A stretch of DNA of 64,000 nucleotides from CAVSRC01 sp963785065 (lineage in GTDB: Bacteria; Pseudomonadota; Alphaproteobacteria; Rhizobiales; Kaistiaceae), in NCBI GenBank assembly GCA_963785065.1, contig CAWATX010000002.1, forward strand, positions 744,001-808,000, in the 5' to 3' direction. Made by a program: the position numbers and the translations under genes. Under the pieces are notes generated by a model. That model was not told the DNA's origin, did no database searches, and saw only the letters and a list, made by a program, of their open reading frames with translations. Position 1 is the first letter of the stretch. Every line of letters begins with the position of its first letter. Positions 43,447-51,210 of the stretch are shown here, piece after piece.

Positions 43447-43462
43447 GGGGAGGGAATCGCGA

Positions 43463-44485
43463 ATGTCCGTGTTTGCGAAGTCATTGGTGCTCGCCGCTTT
43501 GGCGACGGGCTTGCTTGCCAGCACTGCCATTGCCGACACGAGCGGCAAAAAGATCGCTTTTTCAAACAATTACGCCGGAAATTCCTGGCGCCAGGCGATG
43601 CTCAAGAGCTACGATATCGTCACCGAGAAGGCAGTGGCCGACGGCGTCGTCGCTGCAGCGGACGTTTTCACGACCGCCGACAAGGAAGTGCCGACGCAGG
43701 CGGCGCAAATCCAGAATCTGATCCTGCAGGGCTATGACGCCATCGTCATCAACGCGGCTTCGCCGGATGCGCTGAATGGTGCCATCCAGCAGGCGTGTGA
43801 CGCAGGCATCGTCGTCGTGTCGTTCGATGGCATCGTAACTGCGCCGTGCGCCTATCGCGTCGTCGTCGACTTCGAAGCCATGGGCAAGGAAGAAGTTGCG
43901 CAGATGGCAAAGTTCCAACCGAAGGGTGGGAACCTGCTCGAGATTCGCGGCCTTGCCGGCACCTCGATCGACGAAGCGATCCACAAGGGCATCCAGGAAG
44001 GCGTTGCGGCCAACTCCCAGTTCAAGATCGTCGGTTCGGTGACGGGCGACTGGGACCAGACCACGGCGCAGAAGGCCGTGGCCACCGTGCTTCCGTCGCT
44101 TCCCGACATCGTCGGCGTTGTCGACCAGGGCGGTGACGGCTATGGCGCAGCACAGGCTTTTGCTGCGGCTAATCGTCCGCGTCCGACCATCATCATGGGC
44201 AACCGCCAGGACGAGTTGCAGTGGTGGAAGGAACAGAAGGCAAAGGACGGCTACACCACTTGGTCCGCCTCGATCGCGCCGGGCGTTTCGACGCTTGCCT
44301 TCTGGGTGGCCCAGCAGGTTCTCGACGGACGCAAGGACATTCCGCACGACCTGTTGGTGCCGTATCTGGCGTTCACCCAGGACAACTTCGAAGCTGCCCT
44401 GCCGAATATTCCGAATGGCGGCGTCGCCAGCCACGAGTACAGCCAGGAAGACGCAATTGCGGCCATCAAGGCGAATATAAAGTAG
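43463..44485 (+). CDS. Sugar ABC transporter substrate-binding protein (ribose/deoxyribose type)
   Basis: 340 residues from the ATG at 43463 with GGGGAGGG upstream. Residues 1-24 form a signal peptide (VFAKSLVLAALATGLLAS, cleaved near AIA). The mature protein is a type I periplasmic sugar-binding protein: KIAFSNNYAGNSWRQAML, INAASPDALNGAIQQACDAG and DQGGDGYGAAQAFAA. It resembles the RbsB/RhaS class. Because it is divergent from deoC and its regulator, a deoxyribose, ribose or related pentose is the leading guess. It heads a six-gene unit. Confidence 0.87.
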   Translation: MSVFAKSLVLAALATGLLASTAIADTSGKKIAFSNNYAGNSWRQAMLKSYDIVTEKAVADGVVAAADVFTTADKEVPTQAAQIQNLILQGYDAIVINAASPDALNGAIQQACDAGIVVVSFDGIVTAPCAYRVVVDFEAMGKEEVAQMAKFQPKGGNLLEIRGLAGTSIDEAIHKGIQEGVAANSQFKIVGSVTGDWDQTTAQKAVATVLPSLPDIVGVVDQGGDGYGAAQAFAAANRPRPTIIMGNRQDELQWWKEQKAKDGYTTWSASIAPGVSTLAFWVAQQVLDGRKDIPHDLLVPYLAFTQDNFEAALPNIPNGGVASHEYSQEDAIAAIKANIK

Positions 44486-44546
44486 GGATTGTTGCCTGGG
44501 CCGGCACCGGTCAACATCAACCACCGCAGGTGGGGCGCGGCTGGTA

Positions 44547-46016
44547 ATGGCCGACACAAAGGCTGCAATTGTAAATCTGGACGGCGTCGAGAAACATTTC
44601 GGCGCCGTCCATGCGCTCGATGGAGTCGATTTCGCCGTAGGTGAAGGTGAGTGCGTCGGCCTGGTCGGGCACAATGGCGCCGGCAAATCGACGTTGATGA
44701 ACGTGCTTGCGGGAACGCTCGCACAGAGCCAGGGCGAGATCTTCGTTCTGGGCAGCCATCAGACCACCTATTCGGTGGGGATCGCCCAAAAGCTGGGCAT
44801 CCGCTGCGTCTTTCAGGAATTGTCACTCTGTCCGAATCTCACGGTCGCCGAGAACGCCCGCATCAATCATCCGAGCCTTACCGGGTTTGGCTGGCGCCGG
44901 CGCGCCGGCGATCTCATCATCGCCAAGCTCGACGAGATCTTTCCAGGCCATGGCATCGCTCCCTCTGACGTCGTGGCCGATCTGTCGATCGGCAGTCGCC
45001 AGATGGTCGAGGTAGCGCGGGCATTCACTGTCACCGACGACCCGCTGCGACTGGTTATCCTTGACGAGCCGACGTCATCGCTTGACGTGCACACGGCGGG
45101 TCAGCTGCTCGCCTTCGTTCGCCGGGTCGTGGCGAGCGACGTGAGCTGCGTGCTGATCTCGCATCTTCTCGGTGAGATCATCGAGAATTCCGACCGCATC
45201 GTCGTGATGCGCGACGGCAAGGTCGTCGCCAGCGACGCGGCATCCGCCTTCGACCGTGGCCGCCTGGTCATGAGCATGGGCGGTGCAGAGAGAAAGGCGG
45301 CAGCGGCCCGCGACGATGGCGAGCGGCGCCGCGAAGACGCGCCGGTGCGCGTTCGCGCGCGGCCGCGCAAGCAGAGCGGCGGGACGGAACTTGTGGCGCA
45401 CCAGGGCGAAATCGTAGGGCTGGCCGGCCTTGCCGGCCACGGCCAGACCGCGCTGCTGCTTGACGTGTTCAATGCCGAGGGACGCCGCTCCGGCCGCCTG
45501 GAGGTGAACGCCCCGGTGGCGCTGGTCGCCGGCGACCGGCAGACCGACGGCATCTTTCCGCTCTGGTCGATCGCCAAGAACATCGGCATCCGCTCGATCC
45601 GCTCATTGCGCCAGGGCCTGCTGATCTCGCCGGCGCTGGAGGACCGGTTGGCCGATGCCTGGAAGCAAAAGATCAAGATCCGCACGCCCGACGTCGAAAA
45701 CAACGTGCTTTCGCTGTCGGGCGGCAATCAGCAGAAGGTCCTGTTCGCGCGCGCGCTCGGCTCGGATGCGGCGATCGTGCTGATGGACGATCCGATGCGC
45801 GGCGTCGACGTCAGCACCAAGCTGGAAGTCTACGATTTGATCCGCGAAGAGGCGGACAAGGGGCGCACCTTCCTCTGGTACACCACGGAGATCGACGAAC
45901 TCGACAACTGCGACCACGTCTATGTGTTCCGCAACGGTCGGATCGTCGCCAACCTGAATCGCGGCGAGCTGTCGGAGGAGAAAGTCATTCAATCCTCGTT
46001 TGAAGAGGGCAACTGA
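44547..46016 (+). CDS. Sugar ABC transporter ATP-binding protein (two ATPase domains)
   Basis: 489 residues. Domain 1 has Walker A (GHNGAGKSTLMN), Q-loop region FQELSLCPNLT, a weak signature (LSIGSRQMVEVARAF) and LVILDEPTSSLD. Domain 2 starts near residue 285 with the family-typical degenerate Walker A (GLAGLAGHGQTALLL), a good signature (LSGGNQQKVLFARAL) and an altered Walker B, VLMDDPMRGVDV, where Asp replaces the catalytic Glu. Such asymmetry is common in CUT2 importers, but the Glu-to-Asp change is unusual. It drives the two permeases that follow, the first beginning four bases after its stop. Confidence 0.9.
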   Translation: MADTKAAIVNLDGVEKHFGAVHALDGVDFAVGEGECVGLVGHNGAGKSTLMNVLAGTLAQSQGEIFVLGSHQTTYSVGIAQKLGIRCVFQELSLCPNLTVAENARINHPSLTGFGWRRRAGDLIIAKLDEIFPGHGIAPSDVVADLSIGSRQMVEVARAFTVTDDPLRLVILDEPTSSLDVHTAGQLLAFVRRVVASDVSCVLISHLLGEIIENSDRIVVMRDGKVVASDAASAFDRGRLVMSMGGAERKAAAARDDGERRREDAPVRVRARPRKQSGGTELVAHQGEIVGLAGLAGHGQTALLLDVFNAEGRRSGRLEVNAPVALVAGDRQTDGIFPLWSIAKNIGIRSIRSLRQGLLISPALEDRLADAWKQKIKIRTPDVENNVLSLSGGNQQKVLFARALGSDAAIVLMDDPMRGVDVSTKLEVYDLIREEADKGRTFLWYTTEIDELDNCDHVYVFRNGRIVANLNRGELSEEKVIQSSFEEGN

Positions 46017-46019
46017 TCG

Positions 46020-46991
46020 ATGGCCATCGCGGGTGAAACGGCGCGGCCGTCCATGTTTGCCGCGCTTTGGTCGGGGCGCACGCTCAGGGCATTGCTGCCG
46101 GCCGTCTCGCTGACGCTGATCCTGATCGCCATTGCCTATCTCAATCCGCGGGCGATGAGCTACTTCGGGTTCAACCTGATGCTCAACCTGGCAATCCCGA
46201 TCGCCCTGGCGACGCTCGCCCAGATGTTCGTCATTGCCGGCAACGAACTCGATCTTTCGATCGGCACATTCGTCGGCTTCGTCGGCTGCGTCACCGCGAC
46301 GTGGCTGCGCGATGCGCCGCTGCTCGGCATCCTCGTGCTCGCCGGCGGCATCGGCGTCTATGCCGTGCTCGGCGCACTCATCTACCTGCGCAATCTGCCC
46401 TCGATCGTCGTGACCCTGGGCATGAGCTTCGTCTGGCAGGGGCTGGCAATCCTGCTGCTGCCCAAGCCGGGCGGCAAGGCGCCGGATTGGCTGCTGCACC
46501 TGATGGGCTTCAAGCCGCCCTTTGTTCCGTTTCCGATCATTGCCGCGATCGTCATCGCGGTCGTTGCCCATGTCGGCCTGATGCGTACCTCCTATGGCGC
46601 CATCCTGCGCGGCGCCGGCGGCAATCCGAATGCGATTGCCCGGGCGGGCTGGTCGCTGCTCAAGACCAAGGTCATCAGTTTTGCGCTCGCCGGGCTGTTC
46701 GGCGTGCTGTCAGGGCTGGCGCTCATCGGCATCACCACGTCGGCCGACGCCAACATCGGCAACGGCTACACGCTTCTGTCGATCGCCGGCGTCATTCTCG
46801 GCGGCGGCGAGTTCGTCGGCGGGCGCGTCTCGCCGGTCGGCGCGGTCATCGGCGCGCTGACCCTGGCGCTTGCCGCCTCGCCACTGCTCACCTTCATGCA
46901 TATCCCGCCCGACTGGCAGGTCGCCGCAAACGGCGCGATCCTGATTATCGTGCTTGCCGCGCGAGCCCTGATCACCCGCAAGGAGGCGTGA
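46020..46991 (+). CDS. Sugar ABC transporter permease (CUT2)
   Basis: 323 residues with about nine hydrophobic segments. RbsC-type motifs: VIAGNELDLSIGTFVGFVG near residue 75, VTLGMSFVWQGLAI near 138 and GVILGGGEFVGGRVSPVGAVI near 258. It begins four bases after the ATPase gene. Downstream, AGGAGG inside its last codons serves as ribosome-binding site for the second permease. Low-specificity family; sugar not resolved. Confidence 0.9.
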   Translation: MAIAGETARPSMFAALWSGRTLRALLPAVSLTLILIAIAYLNPRAMSYFGFNLMLNLAIPIALATLAQMFVIAGNELDLSIGTFVGFVGCVTATWLRDAPLLGILVLAGGIGVYAVLGALIYLRNLPSIVVTLGMSFVWQGLAILLLPKPGGKAPDWLLHLMGFKPPFVPFPIIAAIVIAVVAHVGLMRTSYGAILRGAGGNPNAIARAGWSLLKTKVISFALAGLFGVLSGLALIGITTSADANIGNGYTLLSIAGVILGGGEFVGGRVSPVGAVIGALTLALAASPLLTFMHIPPDWQVAANGAILIIVLAARALITRKEA

Positions 46992-46993
46992 TC

Positions 46994-47941
46994 GTGACGC
47001 CGCTCGCCAAGTTCCTCGCCAAGCCATGGATCTGGTCGTTCGCCGGCGCCCTTGTCGTCTGGCTGGCGGCGATCGCCTTCACCCGCGGCTACGGCGCCGG
47101 CGGGATGATTACTGCAGGCCTGTCGCTCGCGGTCTTCACCGTGATCGTCGGCATCGGCCAGATGTTCGTCATCACCCTTGGCCCCGGCAACGTCGACCTG
47201 TCGATTCCGGCCAATATCGGCCTCGCCAGCGCGGTGGCAATGAAGGTGATGGATGGCAGCGATGCAATGGTCGTCGTCGGCCTCATCGCGGCGCTGGGCA
47301 GCGGGGCGGCGGTCGGCATTGGCAACTACCTGCTCATCTGGGCGCTGCGTATTCCGCCCATCATCGCGACCCTTTCCGCCAGCTTCATCATCCAGTCCGT
47401 CGACATCAGCTATGGCCGCGGCCTGCAGATCAAGCCGCCGCCGGGCTTTGCCGATTTCACCAACATCCAGTTTTTCGGAATTCCGCTGCTCGCCATCCTC
47501 ACGGTGCTCTTTGCCGTCGGTGCCGGCATCGTGCTTCAGCGCACCGTCTACGGACGTTCAGTCACTGCAATTGGCCAGAACATCCGCGCTGCCGCTCTCG
47601 CCAACATCTCCGTCGGCCGCATCCGTTTCTTCACATACGTGCTTTCCGGCCTTCTCGCCGGACTGAACGGCACGCTGCTCGCCGGCTATTTCCGCGGCGC
47701 CAACGTCGACATCGGCAACGAATATCTGCTTGCATCGATCGCGGTGGTGGTCATTGGCGGCACGTCGGTCGCCGGTGGCAAGGCCAATGTTCCAGGCATC
47801 TGGGGAGCGTCGCTTTTCCTCGTGCTGCTGCTCACCATGCTGAACACCTTCGGCGTCAGCGCAGGGGTTCGTCTGGTCGTCACCGGCCTCGTCATCATCG
47901 GCGTCATCATTGCAGCCGGAGGACAGAAGGCCCAGCGCTGA
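46994..47941 (+). CDS. Sugar ABC transporter permease (CUT2)
   Basis: 315 residues from the GTG at 46994, preferred over the GTG at 46988 because GGAGG (46982-46986) is correctly spaced only for the later codon. The long frame upstream from 46067 is a shadow of the first permease. CUT2 motifs: GPGNVDLSIPANIGLA, ATLSASFIIQSVDI, and GGTSVAGGKANVPGIWGASL. It is the second half of the permease dimer. A leaderless gap of 62 bases leads to the tautomerase gene. Confidence 0.9.
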   Translation: MTPLAKFLAKPWIWSFAGALVVWLAAIAFTRGYGAGGMITAGLSLAVFTVIVGIGQMFVITLGPGNVDLSIPANIGLASAVAMKVMDGSDAMVVVGLIAALGSGAAVGIGNYLLIWALRIPPIIATLSASFIIQSVDISYGRGLQIKPPPGFADFTNIQFFGIPLLAILTVLFAVGAGIVLQRTVYGRSVTAIGQNIRAAALANISVGRIRFFTYVLSGLLAGLNGTLLAGYFRGANVDIGNEYLLASIAVVVIGGTSVAGGKANVPGIWGASLFLVLLLTMLNTFGVSAGVRLVVTGLVIIGVIIAAGGQKAQR

Positions 47942-48003
47942 GCGGCCGGATTGCAATCGGTACAAGCCGGTCGCCGGCGCCTGCAAGGTAAGGGAGGGAA
48001 CGC

Positions 48004-48213
48004 ATGCCATTCGTCAACATCCGTATCGTCAAGGAAGTCATCGCCAGCGATCCCGGCGGCAAGAAGCAGGCCATCGCCACCGGCGTCATCGACGCGATCA
48101 ACAAGGCAACCGGCATCGCCAAGGACGACGTCTGGGTCGTGTTCGAGGAGGTCGCGGCACGCGACTGGTTCGTCAGCGACATCAACGTCGAAACGCGAAG
48201 GAAGGCGAAATGA
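48004..48213 (+). CDS. Tautomerase (4-oxalocrotonate tautomerase-like)
   Basis: 69 residues, the size of the 4-OT superfamily. The initiator Met is followed by Pro (MPFVNIRIV), giving the N-terminal catalytic proline after Met removal. A conserved arginine pattern is partly kept (Arg7 region, Arg54 in ARDWFVSD). GGAGGGA lies just upstream. The stop overlaps the ATG of the lactonase that follows (ATGA). Enol/keto isomerisation of a sugar-derived oxo acid is a reasonable role; no substrate can be named. Confidence 0.82.
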   Translation: MPFVNIRIVKEVIASDPGGKKQAIATGVIDAINKATGIAKDDVWVVFEEVAARDWFVSDINVETRRKAK

Positions 48214-49097
48214 GCGTGGAGATCCGCGACGACCGGTTCCGCGAGGTCATTGGCGGGGACGTCGCCGTCGAGATGGTTGCCGGCGGCTTCGATTTCACCG
48301 AGGGTCCGATCTGGCATCCGCGCGAGAAACATCTGACGTTCAGCGACATGCCCGGCAACGAGATGCGCCGGTGGACGCCGGCCGGTGGCGTCGTGAGTTT
48401 CCGCAAGCCGTCCAACATGGCCAACGGCAATACCTACGATCGCCAGGGCCGCATGGTGAGCTGCGAGCACGCCACCAGCCGCGTAACGCGCACGGAGGCG
48501 GACGGCACGATCACCGTGCTCGCCACGCACTACCAGGGCAAGGAACTCAACAGCCCCAACGACATCGTGGTGAAGAGCGACGGCTCGATCTATTTCACCG
48601 ATCCGACCTACGGGCGCATGCCCTATTACGGCGTCGAACGCTCGCCCGAGTTGAGCTTTCGCGGCGTCTACCGGATGGCCGAGGACGGCTCGGCCTTGAC
48701 CCTGCTCGCCGACGATTTCGCGCAGCCGAACGGGCTCTGTTTCTCTCGCGACGAGAAGAAGCTCTTCGTCAACGACACCGAGCGTGGCCACGTCCGCGTC
48801 TTCGACGTCGGCGCCGGCGGCCTGCTCTCGGGTGGCTCGGTCTGGACCGAGGTCACCGGCACCGGCAACGGCGCCCCCGATGGCATGAAGATCGACCGCG
48901 ACGGCAACCTCTATTGCTGCGGTCCGGGCGGATTGCATGTCTTCTCGCCCGACGCGCGGTCGCTCGGCGTGATCCTCGTGCCGGAGGTGGTCGCCAATTT
49001 TACTTGGGGCGAGGACGACATGAAGACGATCTTTCTCACCGCCTCCACGTCGCTCTATCGTGCACGGACGAAGACGCCCGGCGTGCCGCTATTCTGA
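48210..49097 (+). CDS. SMP-30/gluconolactonase-type sugar lactonase
   Basis: 295 residues from the ATG at 48210, overlapping the tautomerase stop. A six-bladed beta-propeller metallo-lactonase: metal ligand region FDFTEGPIWHPREKHLTFSD, ELNSPNDIVVKSDGSIYFTD and FAQPNGLCFSRDEKKL hold the expected Glu, Asn and Asp ligands. It likely hydrolyses an aldonolactone to the aldonate. Its operon position after an importer and a tautomerase suggests an oxidative branch of pentose or hexose breakdown. Confidence 0.88.
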   Translation: MSVEIRDDRFREVIGGDVAVEMVAGGFDFTEGPIWHPREKHLTFSDMPGNEMRRWTPAGGVVSFRKPSNMANGNTYDRQGRMVSCEHATSRVTRTEADGTITVLATHYQGKELNSPNDIVVKSDGSIYFTDPTYGRMPYYGVERSPELSFRGVYRMAEDGSALTLLADDFAQPNGLCFSRDEKKLFVNDTERGHVRVFDVGAGGLLSGGSVWTEVTGTGNGAPDGMKIDRDGNLYCCGPGGLHVFSPDARSLGVILVPEVVANFTWGEDDMKTIFLTASTSLYRARTKTPGVPLF

Positions 49098-49144
49098 GCA
49101 AGTCGCGTTTCCCGGGTCGAGCAGGGATGGAGGAGAACCAGCCA

Positions 49145-50239
49145 ATGGTCATTGAGCCGGCAAGTGTTGTGACAAATCCGCCGCGACAGTGGGGCCCGTC
49201 GGCCCCGCCGACGATCTATCCCGATCCCGACGTGATCATCGTCGATCCGTCATTCGGGGAAGTGGTGGTCGGGCTGACGGCGATCCGCCGCTTGTGGACG
49301 GGCGCGCGATGGGCCGAGGGGCCAGCCTGGTGCGGCCAGGGCAGATACCTGGTGTTCAGCGACGTGCACACCGACACCCAGTACCGCTATCTCTGGGATA
49401 CCGGCGAGGTCTCGGTGTTCCGCAAGCCGTCCTACCACAGCAACGGCAACACCTTCGACTTCCAGGGCCGGCAGATCGGCACGCAGGACTATCACCGGCG
49501 CGTCGTGCGCTGGGAGCACGACGGGTCGATGACGGTGATCGCCGACTCCTTCGAGGGGAAGCCCCTCAATTCACCGAACGACCTGGTGGCGCATCCGGAC
49601 GGCAGCATCTGGTTCACCGATCCGCCTTATGGCGCCCGCCTGCTGGAAGGGCACGCGGATTTCGCCGGCGGGCCGGCCAATGCGGACGGACTGATCAACC
49701 CGCTGGTCGGTCAGCCGGACGCCGGCGTGATCGGCGGCCAGCGGCGCGAACTGTCGACCAACACCTATCGGTGGGACCCGAGCGGTCGCCTGGACATCGT
49801 GGTGAGCGGGGAGCAGGTGCCGGACCCGAACGGCCTGTGCTTCTCTCCCGACTGCAAGACGATGTATCTGGCGAGCACCGGCAAGGGACCGGGCGACAAG
49901 GTCGGCGGCAAGGGCGTCATCTATGCCTTCGACGTCGACGGCAGCAAGGTGACGAACCAGCGCCTGTTCAGCGACATGATGGTGGACGGCGTGAAATGCG
50001 GACCGGACGGGATGCGGATGGACGTGCAGGGAAACCTGTGGTCGGGTTCCAATGCGCCCCTTGGCTATGCCGGCGTCACGGTGTGGAACCCCGAGGGCAA
50101 GCTGATCGGACAGATCAGGCTTCCGGAGGTGTGCGCCAACGTGGCCTTCGGCGGCCCCAAGCGCGACCATCTCTTCATGACTGCCAGCCAGTCGCTCTAC
50201 GTGCTGCAGGTCTCTACCCAGGGCGCCGCGCCGGCCTGA
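49145..50239 (+). CDS. Second SMP-30/gluconolactonase-type sugar lactonase
   Basis: 364 residues from the ATG at 49145 with GGAGGAG about 10 bases upstream (an ATG six codons earlier at 49127 is possible). About 55 residues of N-terminal lead precede the propeller. Metal motif positions: WAEGPAWCGQGRYLVFSD, LNSPNDLVAHPDGSIWFTD and PDPNGLCFSPDCKTM. It is related to, but clearly diverged from, the 48210 gene product, so the pair probably covers two substrates or two anomers. It ends the plus-strand unit. Confidence 0.86.
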   Translation: MVIEPASVVTNPPRQWGPSAPPTIYPDPDVIIVDPSFGEVVVGLTAIRRLWTGARWAEGPAWCGQGRYLVFSDVHTDTQYRYLWDTGEVSVFRKPSYHSNGNTFDFQGRQIGTQDYHRRVVRWEHDGSMTVIADSFEGKPLNSPNDLVAHPDGSIWFTDPPYGARLLEGHADFAGGPANADGLINPLVGQPDAGVIGGQRRELSTNTYRWDPSGRLDIVVSGEQVPDPNGLCFSPDCKTMYLASTGKGPGDKVGGKGVIYAFDVDGSKVTNQRLFSDMMVDGVKCGPDGMRMDVQGNLWSGSNAPLGYAGVTVWNPEGKLIGQIRLPEVCANVAFGGPKRDHLFMTASQSLYVLQVSTQGAAPA

Positions 50240-50267
50240 ACCACAGCTTACAGAAACACGAGGGGCA

Positions 50268-50284
50268 GGCCGGGAAACCCGGCC
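50268..50284. terminator. Terminator-like hairpin between converging genes
   Basis: A 7-bp stem (GGCCGGG / CCCGGCC) with a 3-base AAA loop, between the lactonase gene and the convergent transglutaminase gene. A short AGTCTT follows on the plus strand. Confidence 0.55.
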
Positions 50285-50322
50285 AGTCTTGACCTCTCGG
50301 GCGAGCCACTGCATATCCTGCG

Positions 50323-51210
50323 CTAATCGGACGGTGCGACCGGTACAACATCGACTTTCTGGCTGGTCTTCTGGGTGCCCGATGTGGTCAGAATTCCAGC
50401 GATGGGGCTGACGTCCTGATAGTCGCGGCCGATGGCGGCGGCGATGTGGCTCTCGCCGGCAAAGGTCTGGTTGGTGGGGTCGTAGCCGACCCAGCCGGCC
50501 TCACGGCCGCACCAGGCACGCACCCAGGCATGCATGGCGTCCGCCCCCTCCAGCCGCTCGGCGCCGGGCGGTGGGATGGTACGCAGGAAGCCGCTGACAT
50601 AGGCGGCGGGAATGCCGATGCCGCGCAGCCCGGCGATCATCAGGTGGGAGAAATCCTGACAGACGCCGCGCTTCAGCTCGAAGACGCGGCGCGGTGATGT
50701 CTCCACCTCGGTCGACTTCTTGTCGTAGCGGAAGTCGCGATGAATGCGCTCGCCGAAGTCGCGGACGATCTCCTGCACGGTCGAGCCGCGCGCCAGGCTC
50801 TCGCGGGCATAGGCGGTGATCTCGTCGTCCAGCGGCACCCGCGGGCTGGCGCTGACGAAATGGTGCGGCGATGCCGGTGCCAGCGAGCGCAGGCCGGCAA
50901 GCTCGCGATCGAGCATGGCAAGGTCCGGCGAGACATCGAGCATGGCGGTCGTCGCCTCGACGCGCACGCGGGCGGTCATGCCCACATTGAGCGCGGCATG
51001 GGTCTGGCGATAGGCGATGACGACCGTCGCGTTGCCGAAGAAATCGTAGCCGTCGCTGCGCTCGAACGGCACCGGATCGAAGACGATCGACGAGGCGATG
51101 ACGCGCTGGCGGCCATCCGCCGTCAGCGGCGCGACACGCACCAGATGGCGGCCGCCGATTGCGGGCGGATCGTAGACATATTCGAGCCGGAGGCGGACGT
51201 CGTAGTTCAT
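50323..51210 (-). CDS. Transglutaminase-like cysteine protease fold protein
   Basis: 295 residues from the ATG at 51210, which overlaps the stop of the ATP-grasp gene (ATGA). The N-terminal 150 residues are the BTL-type beta-sandwich (LRLEYVYDPPAIGGRHLVRV). The catalytic domain has the triad cysteine in KRGVCQDFSHLM, histidine in ADAMHAWVRAW and aspartate in WVGYDPTNQ. This is one of two transglutaminase-type proteins in the operon. Expected function is peptide-bond hydrolysis or amide exchange on a peptide or protein made by the ligase genes. Confidence 0.9.
   Translation of the reverse strand: MNYDVRLRLEYVYDPPAIGGRHLVRVAPLTADGRQRVIASSIVFDPVPFERSDGYDFFGNATVVIAYRQTHAALNVGMTARVRVEATTAMLDVSPDLAMLDRELAGLRSLAPASPHHFVSASPRVPLDDEITAYARESLARGSTVQEIVRDFGERIHRDFRYDKKSTEVETSPRRVFELKRGVCQDFSHLMIAGLRGIGIPAAYVSGFLRTIPPPGAERLEGADAMHAWVRAWCGREAGWVGYDPTNQTFAGESHIAAAIGRDYQDVSPIAGILTTSGTQKTSQKVDVVPVAPSD

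Larger units (their letters stand above)
42966..43462. promoter_or_regulatory. Divergent control region of the deoC and sugar-importer operons
   Basis: 497 bases between the SorC-family regulator (minus) and the importer operon (plus). It contains the operator-like pair at 43038-43069, a related but imperfect site TTCACGATATGTGG (43356-43369), and a 9-base direct repeat at 43426-43446. I see no small gene; the open frames through it are low in plausibility. Confidence 0.5.
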
